Below, piece by piece: positions 43,484-51,933 of a DNA stretch of 64,000 nt. The notes below the pieces were generated by a model that was not told where the DNA came from, ran no database searches, and was given only the letters and a program-made list of their open reading frames with translations. The stretch comes from Devosia sp. (GTDB lineage: Bacteria > Pseudomonadota > Alphaproteobacteria > Rhizobiales > Devosiaceae). The stretch's first letter is position 1, and each line of letters begins with the position of its first letter. A program made the translations under genes and the position numbers. Location of the stretch: NCBI GenBank assembly GCA_016713105.1, contig JADJPS010000003.1, positions 310,001 to 374,000 on the forward strand, given 5' to 3'.

Positions 43484-44083
43484 TCAGGCGGCCTTGGCGG
43501 CGGCGTCGGCGGTGCGGGCCGCGCGGGTGGCATTGGTCCACCATGCGAGGTTGTCGAGAAGATCCTTGGCAGGGCCGTCGAAGGCGCCCTTCACGTCGTC
43601 CCAGTTCTTCTGCCCCATCATCAGCGGGAAGAAATCCGACCCGCCGATGTTGACGCTCTGGCGGACCGGCGCCACCTGCAGTTCGACCATGATGTTGCGC
43701 AGGTGCTCGATGGCACGGGCGCCACCGGCCGAACCATAGCCGACGAAGGCCGCGGCCTTGCGCACGAACGGGGTATAGGCCCAGTCGATGGCGTTCTTCA
43801 GCACCGCGGTGATCGAGCGGTTGTACTCGGCGACCACGAAGATGTAGCCGTCGAATTCCCTGAGCTTGGCCTGCCAGCGCGCGGCTTCCGCATTCGGGGT
43901 CGGCATCCACGCGTCGGAGGCCGGGGCATCGAACAGCGGCAGCGCATAGTCGCGCAGGTCGAGGATTTCCACCTCGAAATCGCCGCGCGCCTTGGCGTGG
44001 TCGGCGATCCACTGGGCCGGCTTGTCGCCGAAACGGGTGGGACGGGTGGACGAGATGATGACGCCGATCTTTGGCTTGGACAC
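43484..44083 (-). CDS. NAD(P)H-dependent FMN reductase (flavodoxin-like)
   Basis: A ~199-residue flavodoxin-fold reductase. The FMN phosphate loop is IISSTRPTRFGDKPAQW, and the family signature EYNRSITAVLKNAIDWAY is intact, followed by the VGYGSAGGARAIEHLR segment. It reduces flavin or quinone-type acceptors with NAD(P)H. I chose GTG 44083, with GGAG eight bases upstream; GTG 44092 overlaps that site. It could supply reduced flavin, but nothing ties it to a partner. Confidence 0.88.
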   Translation of the reverse strand: MSKPKIGVIISSTRPTRFGDKPAQWIADHAKARGDFEVEILDLRDYALPLFDAPASDAWMPTPNAEAARWQAKLREFDGYIFVVAEYNRSITAVLKNAIDWAYTPFVRKAAAFVGYGSAGGARAIEHLRNIMVELQVAPVRQSVNIGGSDFFPLMMGQKNWDDVKGAFDGPAKDLLDNLAWWTNATRAARTADAAAKAA

Positions 44084-44333
44084 TTGCTGCACTCCAGTAT
44101 CAAAATGTTACCAAGGGCAGATAAGTGCCTTCGGTGCCGTTCATCAAGCAGGCACCTCGATGGAGCGAGGGCACAGCCAGCTGCCTGGGTTACACCGGTG
44201 TGTGCGCGGTTACAGCTATGTCAGCAATGGGTTTTCCGGCCATGCGCGCAGCATCGTGAGCTGCGCCTCGGCTGCCGGCCGCCACTTGCCGTGCCGGCAG
44301 GATGCTGCGTTCGATAATCGTGAACGATCGATT

Positions 44334-44681
44334 TCAGCGCAGGCCGAACGAATAGGTCCAGGCGAGGGCTTTCAACCCCGATTCGTCGAGCTCGGGATGA
44401 TGGGGCTGCAGCTGTTCGATGGCGCGTTCGGTGACGCTCTTCTTGCTGCGCTTGTCGGGCGCCCCGACCGGTTGCTGCTGCAGCTCTTCGAGCAGCGCCG
44501 CTATGCGCTGTTTGAGGTCGGCCCCCTGCTCCGCCCCGAAACGGGTTACCAGGTCGTTGGTGCGGGCGCGCGGAAAGGGCGACCGTCCGAAGCCGGTATA
44601 GAGGACGATGGCCTCGTTGATCGGATCGGCCCCGGCGTCGGGCTCGGCGGTCACGGCTCTGAGGACGGCGACATTGCTCAT
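44334..44681 (-). CDS. Hypothetical protein, 115 residues
   Basis: I do not recognise a named family. The product starts MSNVAVLRAVTAEPDAGADP and contains EAIVLYTGFGRSPFPRARTN, a charged helix (LKQRIAALLEELQQQP), and a basic region (DKRSKKSVTERAIEQLQP), ending AWTYSFGLR. It is soluble, with no signal or membrane segment. ATG 44681 has a CGTTGC context without a clear ribosome-binding site. It stands alone between non-coding gaps, and codon use is like its neighbours, so it is probably a genuine taxon-restricted gene. Confidence 0.6.
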   Translation of the reverse strand: MSNVAVLRAVTAEPDAGADPINEAIVLYTGFGRSPFPRARTNDLVTRFGAEQGADLKQRIAALLEELQQQPVGAPDKRSKKSVTERAIEQLQPHHPELDESGLKALAWTYSFGLR

Positions 44682-44812
44682 GCAACGAGGAGTAGTCGGC
44701 GCCGGTGGCCGAAGAAAGACCCCACGCGAACTCGTCCCCTGAATGCCTAATCCGCGGTTGCCTGCCGCATTCGGTTTGTGTCCGGCGCGGTTACCGAACG
44801 ACAACGGCTGTG

Positions 44813-45571
44813 TCAGGAGCAGGCCGCCTTGTACCGGCGCACCGTCTCGGCCATGCCGTAGAGCAGCGCGTCGGCCGTCACGGCGTGGCCGATCGAAACC
44901 TCGGCGAGATCGGGAATCGCAGCCTTGAGCGGCGGCAGGTTGACGAGGTTGAGATCGTGACCAGCATTGACCTGCAGCGGCCGCGCCGGGCCGCGCCGGT
45001 TGGCGCCGGCAAGCCGCGCGGCGTCGGCGGTTTGCTTGAGCGCCGCGAGACGAGCCGTGGCAGGTTCCGGCTGCAGCGCCGCGCCATAGGGGCCGGTGTA
45101 GAGCTCGACCCGGTCGGCGCCGACCAGCGCCGCTGCCGCCGGTGCGGTCGGGTCGGCATCGATGAACAGCGACACGCGCATGCCACCGGCATGCAGCCGC
45201 TCGATCGCCGGCAGCAGCAAGGCGCGGTTCGCCTCTATGGGCCAGCCATGGTCGGAGGTCGACTGCAGCGGATCATCGGGGACCAGCGTCACCTGGTCGG
45301 GGCGCGCCGCCTCGCACAGGGCGAGGAAATCTTCGGAGGGATAGCCTTCGATGTTGAACTCACGCCCCGGGTAGTCGCGGCGCAGCATGGCGACGAGTTC
45401 GAACACGTCGGTCCGGCGGATGTGCCGCTCGTCGGGGCGCGGATGCACGGTGATGCCGTCAGCCCCGGCATCCAGTGCCACCCGGGCGATCCCGGTGACG
45501 CTTGGCCACGGCACGCTGCGGCGATTGCGCAGCATGGCGACGGCATTGAGGTTGACGGACAGGTGGGTCAT
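44813..45571 (-). CDS. pdxJ: Pyridoxine 5'-phosphate synthase
   Basis: Condenses 1-deoxyxylulose-5-phosphate with 3-amino-2-oxopropyl phosphate in vitamin B6 synthesis. Family segments: LSVNLNAVAMLRNRR, ALDAGADGITVHPRPDERHI, REFNIEGYPSEDF, VELYTGPYG and VNAGHDLNLVNL. Catalytic His and Glu residues lie in HPRPDERHI and NIEGYP. The length of 252 residues is normal from ATG 45571. Here it is not next to acpS, unlike in many relatives. Confidence 0.95.
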   Translation of the reverse strand: MTHLSVNLNAVAMLRNRRSVPWPSVTGIARVALDAGADGITVHPRPDERHIRRTDVFELVAMLRRDYPGREFNIEGYPSEDFLALCEAARPDQVTLVPDDPLQSTSDHGWPIEANRALLLPAIERLHAGGMRVSLFIDADPTAPAAAALVGADRVELYTGPYGAALQPEPATARLAALKQTADAARLAGANRRGPARPLQVNAGHDLNLVNLPPLKAAIPDLAEVSIGHAVTADALLYGMAETVRRYKAACS

Positions 45572-45676
45572 GGCATGCGAGTCCTGGCGGGCGTCCGACG
45601 CGGCACGGTGGCTTAGCGCATGGCGGCCCCGCCGGCCAATCGAACCTTGTGATGAACGGATCACCGAGACCGGGGA

Positions 45677-46564
45677 TCAGGCCAACGGAGCGAGGCGACG
45701 GCGACGTTCGTCGAGGAGCACCACGGCGATGCCGCTCACCACCACCAGGGCGATGCCGCCGATGGCGAGCGGATTGGGGAACTGGTTGAACACCACCACC
45801 CCCGAGAGCACGGCCCAGAAGGTGAAGAAGTAGTAGAATGGCGCCACCACGCCGGTCGGCCCGACCCGGTAGGCGAGGAAGATGAAGAGGTGCCCGAAGA
45901 TCAGGAAAAACCCGGCGCCGGCCAGCAGGGCCAGGTGATCGAGCTGTGGCGTCACCCAGGTCTCGGTGGCGAGGTGCATGACGGTGGCGCCGATCAGCAC
46001 GACGATCACCGCCGACATGGCGACGATCAGGCCGGGTACCTCGGCGCGGATACGCCGCCCTGCCAGGTCACGCACGGCGCAGAGCACCGCGTTCGACAGC
46101 GCCAGCAGCGCGTAGACCGATATCCCCGCCCCCGTTGGCTGCGCCACCATCAGCGCACCGATGAAGCCGACACCGATCAGCGCCATCGCCAGCCCGCCGA
46201 TCCTCTCGCGGAACAGGATCGAGGCGCCGAGCAGCATGAGCAGCGGGGTGACCTGCCCGAGCGCGGTGGCATCGGCGATGGGCATGTTGGCAAGGGCCAC
46301 GATATAGGCGAGGACAGCCGCCATCTCGGCGAGGTTGCGGGCCAGCACGCGTCGTTCGAACAGCAGCGGCAACTGCCCGACATAGCCCATGAGCAGCAGC
46401 AGCGGGGTCCCCCAGGCCAGCGCGGCGAGGCCGCGCAGCAGCAGCACCTCGTAGGGCGGCAGGCCGGCGGTCACCAGCTTCATCAGGGTGTCGTTGATGA
46501 GGTAGGAACCGGTCGAGACGACCATGAACAACGGCCCGCGGAACGGGTGCGACGGCAGTCTCAA
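45677..46564 (-). CDS. EamA/RhaT-type drug/metabolite transporter
   Basis: A 295-residue membrane protein with ten predicted helices and two EamA units (first unit near LALNMPIADATALGQV-like ANMPIADATALGQVTPLL; second unit GPTGVVAPFYYFFTFWAVLS). The start is TTG 46564, with GAGGGG about eight bases upstream; a later ATG (MVVSTGSYLIND) is an alternative. Substrate unknown. It lies 45 bases after ilvN on the same strand and may receive read-through from the ilv operon, where amino-acid or metabolite export would make sense, but that is inference. Confidence 0.87.
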   Translation of the reverse strand: MRLPSHPFRGPLFMVVSTGSYLINDTLMKLVTAGLPPYEVLLLRGLAALAWGTPLLLLMGYVGQLPLLFERRVLARNLAEMAAVLAYIVALANMPIADATALGQVTPLLMLLGASILFRERIGGLAMALIGVGFIGALMVAQPTGAGISVYALLALSNAVLCAVRDLAGRRIRAEVPGLIVAMSAVIVVLIGATVMHLATETWVTPQLDHLALLAGAGFFLIFGHLFIFLAYRVGPTGVVAPFYYFFTFWAVLSGVVVFNQFPNPLAIGGIALVVVSGIAVVLLDERRRRLAPLA

Positions 46565-46609
46565 CGGTGATCCCCTCGTTCAGGCCGGGATTGCTCCCGG
46601 CCCCCGCTC

Positions 46610-47164
46610 CTACATGCCCTCGGGCCCGCGCGCTATCGCGGCAAGCCCGGTGCGCACAACTTCGACGAGCCCGAGCGGCACCATCAGCGAGATGAAGCTG
46701 TCGATCTTGGACGGTTTGCCGGTGACCTCGAAGACGAAGCTCTCGGTGGTGGCGTCGACGATCTGGGCGCGGAAGGCATCGGCGAGGCGCAGCGCCTCGG
46801 CCCGCGGCTCGCCCGAGCCCGCCACCTTGATCAGTGCGAGTTCGCGCTCCAGCGACTTGCCCTCGCTGGTGAGGTCGTGCACGCGATGCACCGGCACCAG
46901 CCGCTCCAGCTGCAGCTTGATCTGGGTCAGCACCTTGGGCGTGGCGACCGTCACCACCGTGATGCGGCTCAGCCCCTTCTCGTGCTCGGTCTCCGAGACC
47001 GTGAGACTGTCGATATTGTAGCCGCGGGCCGAGAACAACCCGACGACACGGGCGAGGATGCCCGGCTCGTTGTCGACCAGCACCGAGAGCGTGTGCCGTT
47101 CCGGCTTCTGCGTGTCGGGAACGGAGAAGTAGGGCGAGCCCGTGGGCAAGAGATGTGCATTCAT
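46610..47164 (-). CDS. ilvN: Acetolactate synthase small (regulatory) subunit
   Basis: Regulatory subunit of acetohydroxyacid synthase, conferring valine feedback. The N-terminal ACT domain is HTLSVLVDNEPGILARVVGL with RGYNIDSLTVSETEHEKGLS; the C-terminal ALS_ss domain has RADAFRAQIVDAT-like LADAFRAQIVDATTESFVFE and GKPSKIDSFISLM. The product is 184 residues from ATG 47164. The longer open frame upstream translates dispersed repeats. It is 133 bases after ilvB and under the same attenuator. Confidence 0.93.
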   Translation of the reverse strand: MNAHLLPTGSPYFSVPDTQKPERHTLSVLVDNEPGILARVVGLFSARGYNIDSLTVSETEHEKGLSRITVVTVATPKVLTQIKLQLERLVPVHRVHDLTSEGKSLERELALIKVAGSGEPRAEALRLADAFRAQIVDATTESFVFEVTGKPSKIDSFISLMVPLGLVEVVRTGLAAIARGPEGM

Positions 47165-47195
47165 GTCGTTTCCTCTGGGCGTCCTGGCGCCCGAA

Positions 47196-47284
47196 CCTCG
47201 TCCTTCGACAAGCTCGGGATGAGGTTCTCCGATTGCTCGGCGTCCTCGATCGCCCTCGTGGTGAGCCTGTCGAACCACGAGGGC
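47196..47284. repeat. Two copies of the TCGAC/GAGCCTGTCGAA repeat between ilvB and ilvN
   Basis: 47196-47224 reads CCTCGTCCTTCGACAAGCTC then GGGATGAGG, the reverse complement of the unit at 31187. 47253-47284 reads CCCTCGTGGTGAGCCTGTCG then AACCACGAGGG, in which CCCTCGTGG and CCACGAGGG form a perfect hairpin. The pair lies head to head inside the operon spacer. Confidence 0.75.
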
Positions 47285-47297
47285 GCGGCGCGGCGGC

Positions 47298-49067
47298 CTA
47301 CACCAGCTGCCGGCCCTTGGCGTCGATGATCGAGCCGATGTCTTCCTCGAAATCGGGGAGAATCATCTCGTTGTGCGGCTTGCCCGACGGAATCATCGGC
47401 AGGCAGTTCTCGTGGCGCTCGACGAGGCAGTCGAACAGCACCGGACCGTCGTGGTCCAGCATCTCGGCGATCGCCGCATCGAGCTTTGCCGGATCGTCGC
47501 ACTTGATGCCCTTGGCGCCCATGGCCTCGGCGAGCTTGACGAAATCGGGCAGGCTCTCCGAGTAGCTGTGCGCGTAGCGCCCGCCGTGCAGCAGGTCCTG
47601 CCATTGCCGGACCATGCCCATGCGCTCGTTGTTGAGGATGAACACCTTGATCGGCAGGCGGTACTGCATGGCCGTGGACAATTCCTGCATGGTCATCTGC
47701 ACGCTGGCCTCGCCGGCGATGTCGATGACCAGCGCATCGGGATGGGCGACCTGCACGCCGACCGCGGCCGGCAGGCCGTAGCCCATGGTGCCCAGCCCGC
47801 CGGAGGTCATCCAGTGGTTGGGTTGGTCGAAGTGGAAGTGCTGGGCCGCCCACATCTGGTGCTGGCCGACTTCGGTGGTGATGAACACCTCGCGCCCCCT
47901 GGTCGCCTCGTACAGGCGGCGGATGGCGTGCTGCGGCTTGATCACGGTGTCGGAGTTCTTGAAGCCCAGCGAGTTCTTGGCGCGCCAGCCCGCGATCTGC
48001 TTCCACCACGGCGCAATGGCCTCGGTGCGCGGCTGGTTGGTCCTCGACCGCCAGACCCGGACCATCTCGGCCAGCACCAGCCCGCAATCGCCGACAACGG
48101 GCAGGTCGATGCGGACGTTCTTGTTGATGGACGAGGGATCGACATCGACATGGATCTTGGTCGAGCCGGGCGAGAAGGCATCGATGCGGCCGGTGATCCG
48201 GTCGTCGAAGCGGGCGCCGATGTTGATCATCAGGTCGCAGTCATGCATCGCCATGTTGGCTTCGTAGGTGCCGTGCATGCCGAGCATGCCCATCCACTGC
48301 GGACTGGAGCCGGGGAAGGCGCCCAGGCCCATCAGGGTGGAGGTGACCGGAAAGCCGGTGAGATCGGCCAGTTCGCGCAGCCTCTCGCTCGCCGCGGGGC
48401 CGGAATTGATGACGCCGCCACCGGTGTAGAAGATCGGCCTTTCGGCGCGCATCATCAGGTCCACCGCCATCTCGATGGCCGAGGCATCGCCCGCGGTCGC
48501 CGGGTGGTAGCTCTTGTGGCGGCTGGGACCGACCTCGTCGATGCCCAGATAGGTGCCCATGGCGAACTGCACGTCCTTGGGGATATCGACCAGCACCGGC
48601 CCCGGCCGGCCGGAACTGGCGATATGGAAGGCCTCGTGCAACACGCGCGCCAGATCGTTGACGCTCTTCACCAGGTAGTTGTGCTTGGTGCAGGAGCGCG
48701 TGATGCCGACGGTGTCGCATTCCTGGAAGGCGTCGGTGCCGATCAGCGTGGTCGAGACCTGCGCCGAGATGACGATGATCGGGATCGAATCCCCCAGCGC
48801 ATCGGTGAGCGGGGTGACGACGTTGGTGACACCGGGCCCGGACGTGACGAGCACGACGCCGACCTTGCCGGTGGAGCGCGCATAGCCCTCGGCCATGTGG
48901 CCGGCGCCCTGCTCGTGCCGCACGAGGATGTGCTGCACCTTGTCCTGCTGGAACATCGCATCGTAGATCGGCAGCGCCGCGCCGCCCGGATAGCCGAAGA
49001 TATGCTCGACCCCGTTATCGATGAGCGCTTCGATCACCATTTCCGCGCCGGTCATCTGCTCGGGCAT
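47298..49067 (-). CDS. ilvB: Acetolactate synthase large (catalytic) subunit
   Basis: ThDP enzyme for the first common step of Ile, Val and Leu synthesis. Features: GYPGGAALPIYDAMF, the catalytic Glu in VRHEQGAGHMAEGYAR, FAD region GMLGMHGTYEAN, and the ThDP/Mg motif at IAGEASVQMTMQEL...NN, with Glu in place of the usual Asp of GDxS; I believe this variant occurs in other Hyphomicrobiales. The length of 589 residues is normal from ATG 49067, with GGAGTGAG upstream. Expression is controlled by the attenuator at 49144-49248. Confidence 0.95.
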   Translation of the reverse strand: MPEQMTGAEMVIEALIDNGVEHIFGYPGGAALPIYDAMFQQDKVQHILVRHEQGAGHMAEGYARSTGKVGVVLVTSGPGVTNVVTPLTDALGDSIPIIVISAQVSTTLIGTDAFQECDTVGITRSCTKHNYLVKSVNDLARVLHEAFHIASSGRPGPVLVDIPKDVQFAMGTYLGIDEVGPSRHKSYHPATAGDASAIEMAVDLMMRAERPIFYTGGGVINSGPAASERLRELADLTGFPVTSTLMGLGAFPGSSPQWMGMLGMHGTYEANMAMHDCDLMINIGARFDDRITGRIDAFSPGSTKIHVDVDPSSINKNVRIDLPVVGDCGLVLAEMVRVWRSRTNQPRTEAIAPWWKQIAGWRAKNSLGFKNSDTVIKPQHAIRRLYEATRGREVFITTEVGQHQMWAAQHFHFDQPNHWMTSGGLGTMGYGLPAAVGVQVAHPDALVIDIAGEASVQMTMQELSTAMQYRLPIKVFILNNERMGMVRQWQDLLHGGRYAHSYSESLPDFVKLAEAMGAKGIKCDDPAKLDAAIAEMLDHDGPVLFDCLVERHENCLPMIPSGKPHNEMILPDFEEDIGSIIDAKGRQLV

Positions 49068-49143
49068 TTTCTCACTCCACTGCCGGGCCCTGCCCGGTCC
49101 TGTCTTCGTTCCACCTCCGCATCTCGTCGGAATCGGAGGCAAT

Positions 49144-49164
49144 AAAAAAGGCCCCTGAGGGACC
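49144..49164 (-). terminator. ilvB attenuator terminator
   Basis: On the minus strand AGGTCCC and GGGGCCT pair around a 3-base loop and run into TTTTTT. It lies ~75 bases before the ilvB start and 34 bases after the leader peptide stop. Upstream, a competing G/C-rich structure spans ~49170-49220 (GGCGCA/TGCGCC outside, GGGG/CCCC inside), and the AAAGGTCCCC at 49190-49199 duplicates the left terminator arm, so it could pair with the right arm instead. Layout typical of ribosome-mediated attenuation. Confidence 0.85.
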
Positions 49165-49197
49165 TGTTTTCGGCGCACCGACCATCCGCGGGGACCT

Positions 49198-49248
49198 TTA
49201 CCCCACGCGACCGATGCGCCCCACTACTACGAGAATGCTCTTCAGCAC
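49198..49248 (-). CDS. ilvBN leader peptide (16 residues)
   Basis: On the minus strand GTG 49248 opens a 16-codon frame ending in TAA. The peptide is MLKSILVVVGRIGRVG, with Ile-Leu-Val-Val-Val in a row plus a further Ile and Val: seven of 16 residues are branched-chain amino acids. GGGAG lies eight bases upstream of the start. Ribosome stalling at these codons under branched-chain amino-acid shortage would favour the antiterminated form and ilvBN expression. Confidence 0.85.
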   Translation of the reverse strand: MLKSILVVVGRIGRVG

Positions 49249-49441
49249 GGATCGTGCTCCCACAATTACGGGAGGAGTTATGAGCGGGCTTGTGTGGGGT
49301 GTCAAGCCCCGCAGCCTCGGGTGCAGGGCCGTCGGGTGGCGTGAAAGCGGCGGGCAGGCGGGCTGGCGCAACCGCCGGCCGGCCGGCCGGCTTGCCCCCG
49401 ACGCCCTCCCCTCCTAGCCTGTCGGCGACCGGAGGACCCCG

Positions 49442-50614
49442 ATGGACCTGATCTGCGCAAGCCTTCTGGCGCTCGGGCTCAACGCCTGCGCACCCGATAC
49501 CGCGACGGAGTACTTCGTCGATATCGGCGACCTGCTGCCACGCAAGCCGGCCGGGGCGGCCAACTCCATGGCGGCCAGTGCCGCCGACCTCGACGGCGAT
49601 GGCGACCTCGATCTGGTGGTTGCCGTCGAGTACGGCCGCAACCGCATCCTGGTCAATGACGGCACCGGACGGTTCGCGGAGGGGCCTCTCGCCGGTCCCG
49701 TGGGCGACCACGAGGATATCGCCATTGCCGACTATGACGGGGACGGCGACCTCGACCTGCTCTTCGTGGGCGAGGACGATCAGGTCTATGGCTACCACCT
49801 CAACGATGGCCGGGCCGGCTTCACCGAGGTCACCGGGCGGCTGCCCGGGCGCGCCACCTCGAACACCGTGATCGCCGCCGACGTCGACGCGGATGGCGAT
49901 CCGGACCTGGTGGTGGCCAATGCCGGGCCGGACTTCGTCTGGATCAACGACGGCAGCGGCGGGTTCACCGACGAGAGCGCGGCCCGCCTGCCCGGCTTCG
50001 ACGATGTCAGCCAGGATATCGCCGCGGGCGACATCGACGGCGACGGCGACATCGACCTCGTCTTCGGCAACGAGGCGCGCAACCGGCTCTATCGCAACGA
50101 CGGCGCCGGCCGCTTCGGCGATGCGCCCCTGCCGCTGCGCGACACCCCGGAGGAGACGCGCGATGTCCACCTCGTCGACGTCGATGGCGACGGCGACCTC
50201 GACGTCTATTTCGCCAACGTGCGGCTGTTCAATCCGGACCGGAACCAGCAGGACCGGCTGCTGCTCAACGACAGGACGGGCCATTTCACCGACGCGACGG
50301 ACCGGCTGACGCCGGACGACGAGCTGACCACCGCCGTGGCGTTCGTCGACTTCGACCACGATGGGCGGCTCGACCTGATCCGCGGGCGGCTGGGCGATCT
50401 CTCCGGACGCACCTCCGATTTCGAGCTGCTTGCCTTCCGCTTCGACGGCCACCTGTTCGTGCCGGCCGGGCCGGTGCTGCCGCCCAGCGCCGGCGCCAAC
50501 GCCTTCGATATCGAGGTCGCCGACTTCAACGGCGATGGCGTCGCCGATCTCTTCGTCGCCAGCCGCGGCGGGCCGGACCGGCTGTTGCTCGGCCGGGACA
50601 ACCGGACGCGCTAG
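49442..50614 (+). CDS. FG-GAP/VCBS-repeat calcium-binding putative lipoprotein
   Basis: A 390-residue predicted secreted beta-propeller-like protein. Seven DxDGDGDxDL-type calcium motifs are spaced through the chain (for example DLDGDGDLDL, DYDGDGDLDL, DIDGDGDIDL, DFDHDGRLDL, DFNGDGVADL). The N-terminus MDLICASLLALGLNACAPD has a lipobox-like LNAC with Cys16, but lacks the usual positive charge, so lipoprotein export is uncertain. GGAGG is seven bases before ATG 49442. Function unknown; such repeats serve in adhesion or extracellular enzymes. Its stop TAG is shared, as the palindrome CTAG, with the convergent DUF805 gene. Confidence 0.82.
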   Translation: MDLICASLLALGLNACAPDTATEYFVDIGDLLPRKPAGAANSMAASAADLDGDGDLDLVVAVEYGRNRILVNDGTGRFAEGPLAGPVGDHEDIAIADYDGDGDLDLLFVGEDDQVYGYHLNDGRAGFTEVTGRLPGRATSNTVIAADVDADGDPDLVVANAGPDFVWINDGSGGFTDESAARLPGFDDVSQDIAAGDIDGDGDIDLVFGNEARNRLYRNDGAGRFGDAPLPLRDTPEETRDVHLVDVDGDGDLDVYFANVRLFNPDRNQQDRLLLNDRTGHFTDATDRLTPDDELTTAVAFVDFDHDGRLDLIRGRLGDLSGRTSDFELLAFRFDGHLFVPAGPVLPPSAGANAFDIEVADFNGDGVADLFVASRGGPDRLLLGRDNRTR

Positions 50615-51060
50615 ATGCGCGAGATCGAGTGGCGGCGGGCCTGCATGCTCGCCAGCAGTTCGGCTGACCGGGTGACCGGGGCCGCGCGTCCGCTACTGTC
50701 GCGCGGGTCCTCGCCATAGCGGTGGGCATTGTCGTTGGGGCCCAGGAACATCAGCACAAGCAGCCAGATCGCGCCGACGATCGGGATCAGCTGGATCCAG
50801 TACCACCAGCCCGAACGCCCGCCGTCGTGCAGCCGGCGCACCGTCACCGTGATGCTCGGCACGGTGTGAACGATGACGGCGAACAGCGCAAAGAACCCCA
50901 GCCGGCCCTCGGCCGGCGGACTGTCGAGCCACATGATGTCGGCGACCACGGCCCCGATCATCAGGAGCACCATGACGAGCTGGAAGACCCAGTACTGGGT
51001 GCGCGTCGTTCGCCCCGACAGTTCGAAGTAGCGCAGCATCGCGTCCAGATATCCCAGCAC
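50611..51060 (-). CDS. DUF805-family membrane protein
   Basis: A 149-residue inner-membrane protein. FELSGRTTRTQYWVFQLVMV and VRRLHDGGRSGWWYWIQLIP are the DUF805 hallmarks; about four hydrophobic helices are present. I chose GTG 51060, with GGAGG seven bases upstream, giving the N-terminus VLGYLDAMLRYF; ATG 51039 is an alternative. The last four bases overlap the convergent calcium-repeat gene. Function unknown. Confidence 0.88.
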   Translation of the reverse strand: MLGYLDAMLRYFELSGRTTRTQYWVFQLVMVLLMIGAVVADIMWLDSPPAEGRLGFFALFAVIVHTVPSITVTVRRLHDGGRSGWWYWIQLIPIVGAIWLLVLMFLGPNDNAHRYGEDPRDSSGRAAPVTRSAELLASMQARRHSISRI

Positions 51061-51325
51061 CGCCAAACCTCCAGGCCCAGATTGCCGCCATGCTATGGCA
51101 ATTCGCTTAGGTCGAGGTTGTACCGATCGCTTGCAGTTTATCGATCGGCGCGGCCGGATGGTGCAGGATTGGCCGTATCTGGCAGGCCCCCGCATCCACC
51201 AGGGATGACAGCGCGCTGGTGACGGTTTCGATCGCTGCCGCACGCGGCGTCATCCCGACCCGAGGTAATCCCCGCCCCCTCAAACCCGTCGTATCATCCC
51301 CGGAGCCCAACCGAGGAACGCGCCC

Positions 51326-51928
51326 ATGTCCACTGCCCCTGCCGCCCCCGTCCCGATCTCCCGCCGCGCCCGGCGCGAGCGCCGGCAGAGGGGGCGACTG
51401 GAGAAGACGCTGGGGGCGGTGGCGGCGTCGCTGCAACTGATCGCCCGTCGCGAGGACCCGCGTCGCCCCGGCCCCTCGCAGCGCGCCGCCATCGCCGAAC
51501 TGCTCGATACCGCCGAGCGGGCGCTGAGCCGCAGCCGGGACTCCGGCTGGCGGCGGGCTCTGCAGGCCGACGGGCGCGGCGACTGGATCGTGCTGCGGTC
51601 CGCCCTCACCCTGGCCTGCATCGGCCTCGAGCGGGCGGTCAGCGCCTATGAGGCGCGCGATCGCGCTGCGCGGGCGGGCCGTCCGCTCCGAAGCCGCGTC
51701 CGCCACCGCGCCGCCGCCCTGCCGCCACCGCCTGCCCCGCTGCCGCTCCCCATTGCAGCCCCGGCGACACCAACGGTCCGGGAGCCCGCCCCAACCCTGC
51801 GGCCACCCCGCCTCCTGCCACCCGATCCCCCAGCCGCCGCCGACCCGCCGCCCCCCTTGCGCCCGGGCCGCCTCGGACTTGCCGGCGAACCTATCGACAT
51901 TGCCCTCCGCGCCACCGGCCGCGGCTAG
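51326..51928 (+). CDS. Hypothetical basic protein with Pro-rich tail, 200 residues
   Basis: No family recognised. The N-terminus is very basic (PISRRARRERRQRGRLEKTL), followed by a predicted helical region (AAIAELLDTAERALSRSRDS, then VLRSALTLACIGLERAVSAY) and a Pro/Ala-rich C-terminus. GAGG lies nine bases before ATG 51326. Very high GC means open frames arise easily here, and a long antisense frame also exists; the amphipathic helices and site favour this strand. The stop is followed directly by the C/G-rich tandem repeat. Confidence 0.45.
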   Translation: MSTAPAAPVPISRRARRERRQRGRLEKTLGAVAASLQLIARREDPRRPGPSQRAAIAELLDTAERALSRSRDSGWRRALQADGRGDWIVLRSALTLACIGLERAVSAYEARDRAARAGRPLRSRVRHRAAALPPPPAPLPLPIAAPATPTVREPAPTLRPPRLLPPDPPAAADPPPPLRPGRLGLAGEPIDIALRATGRG

Positions 51929-51933
51929 CCGCC

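Noticed and set aside
50611..51243. Longer DUF805 start near 51243
   Set aside because: The extra residues are basic and unlike the family; GTG 51060 with GGAGG gives the normal N-terminus.
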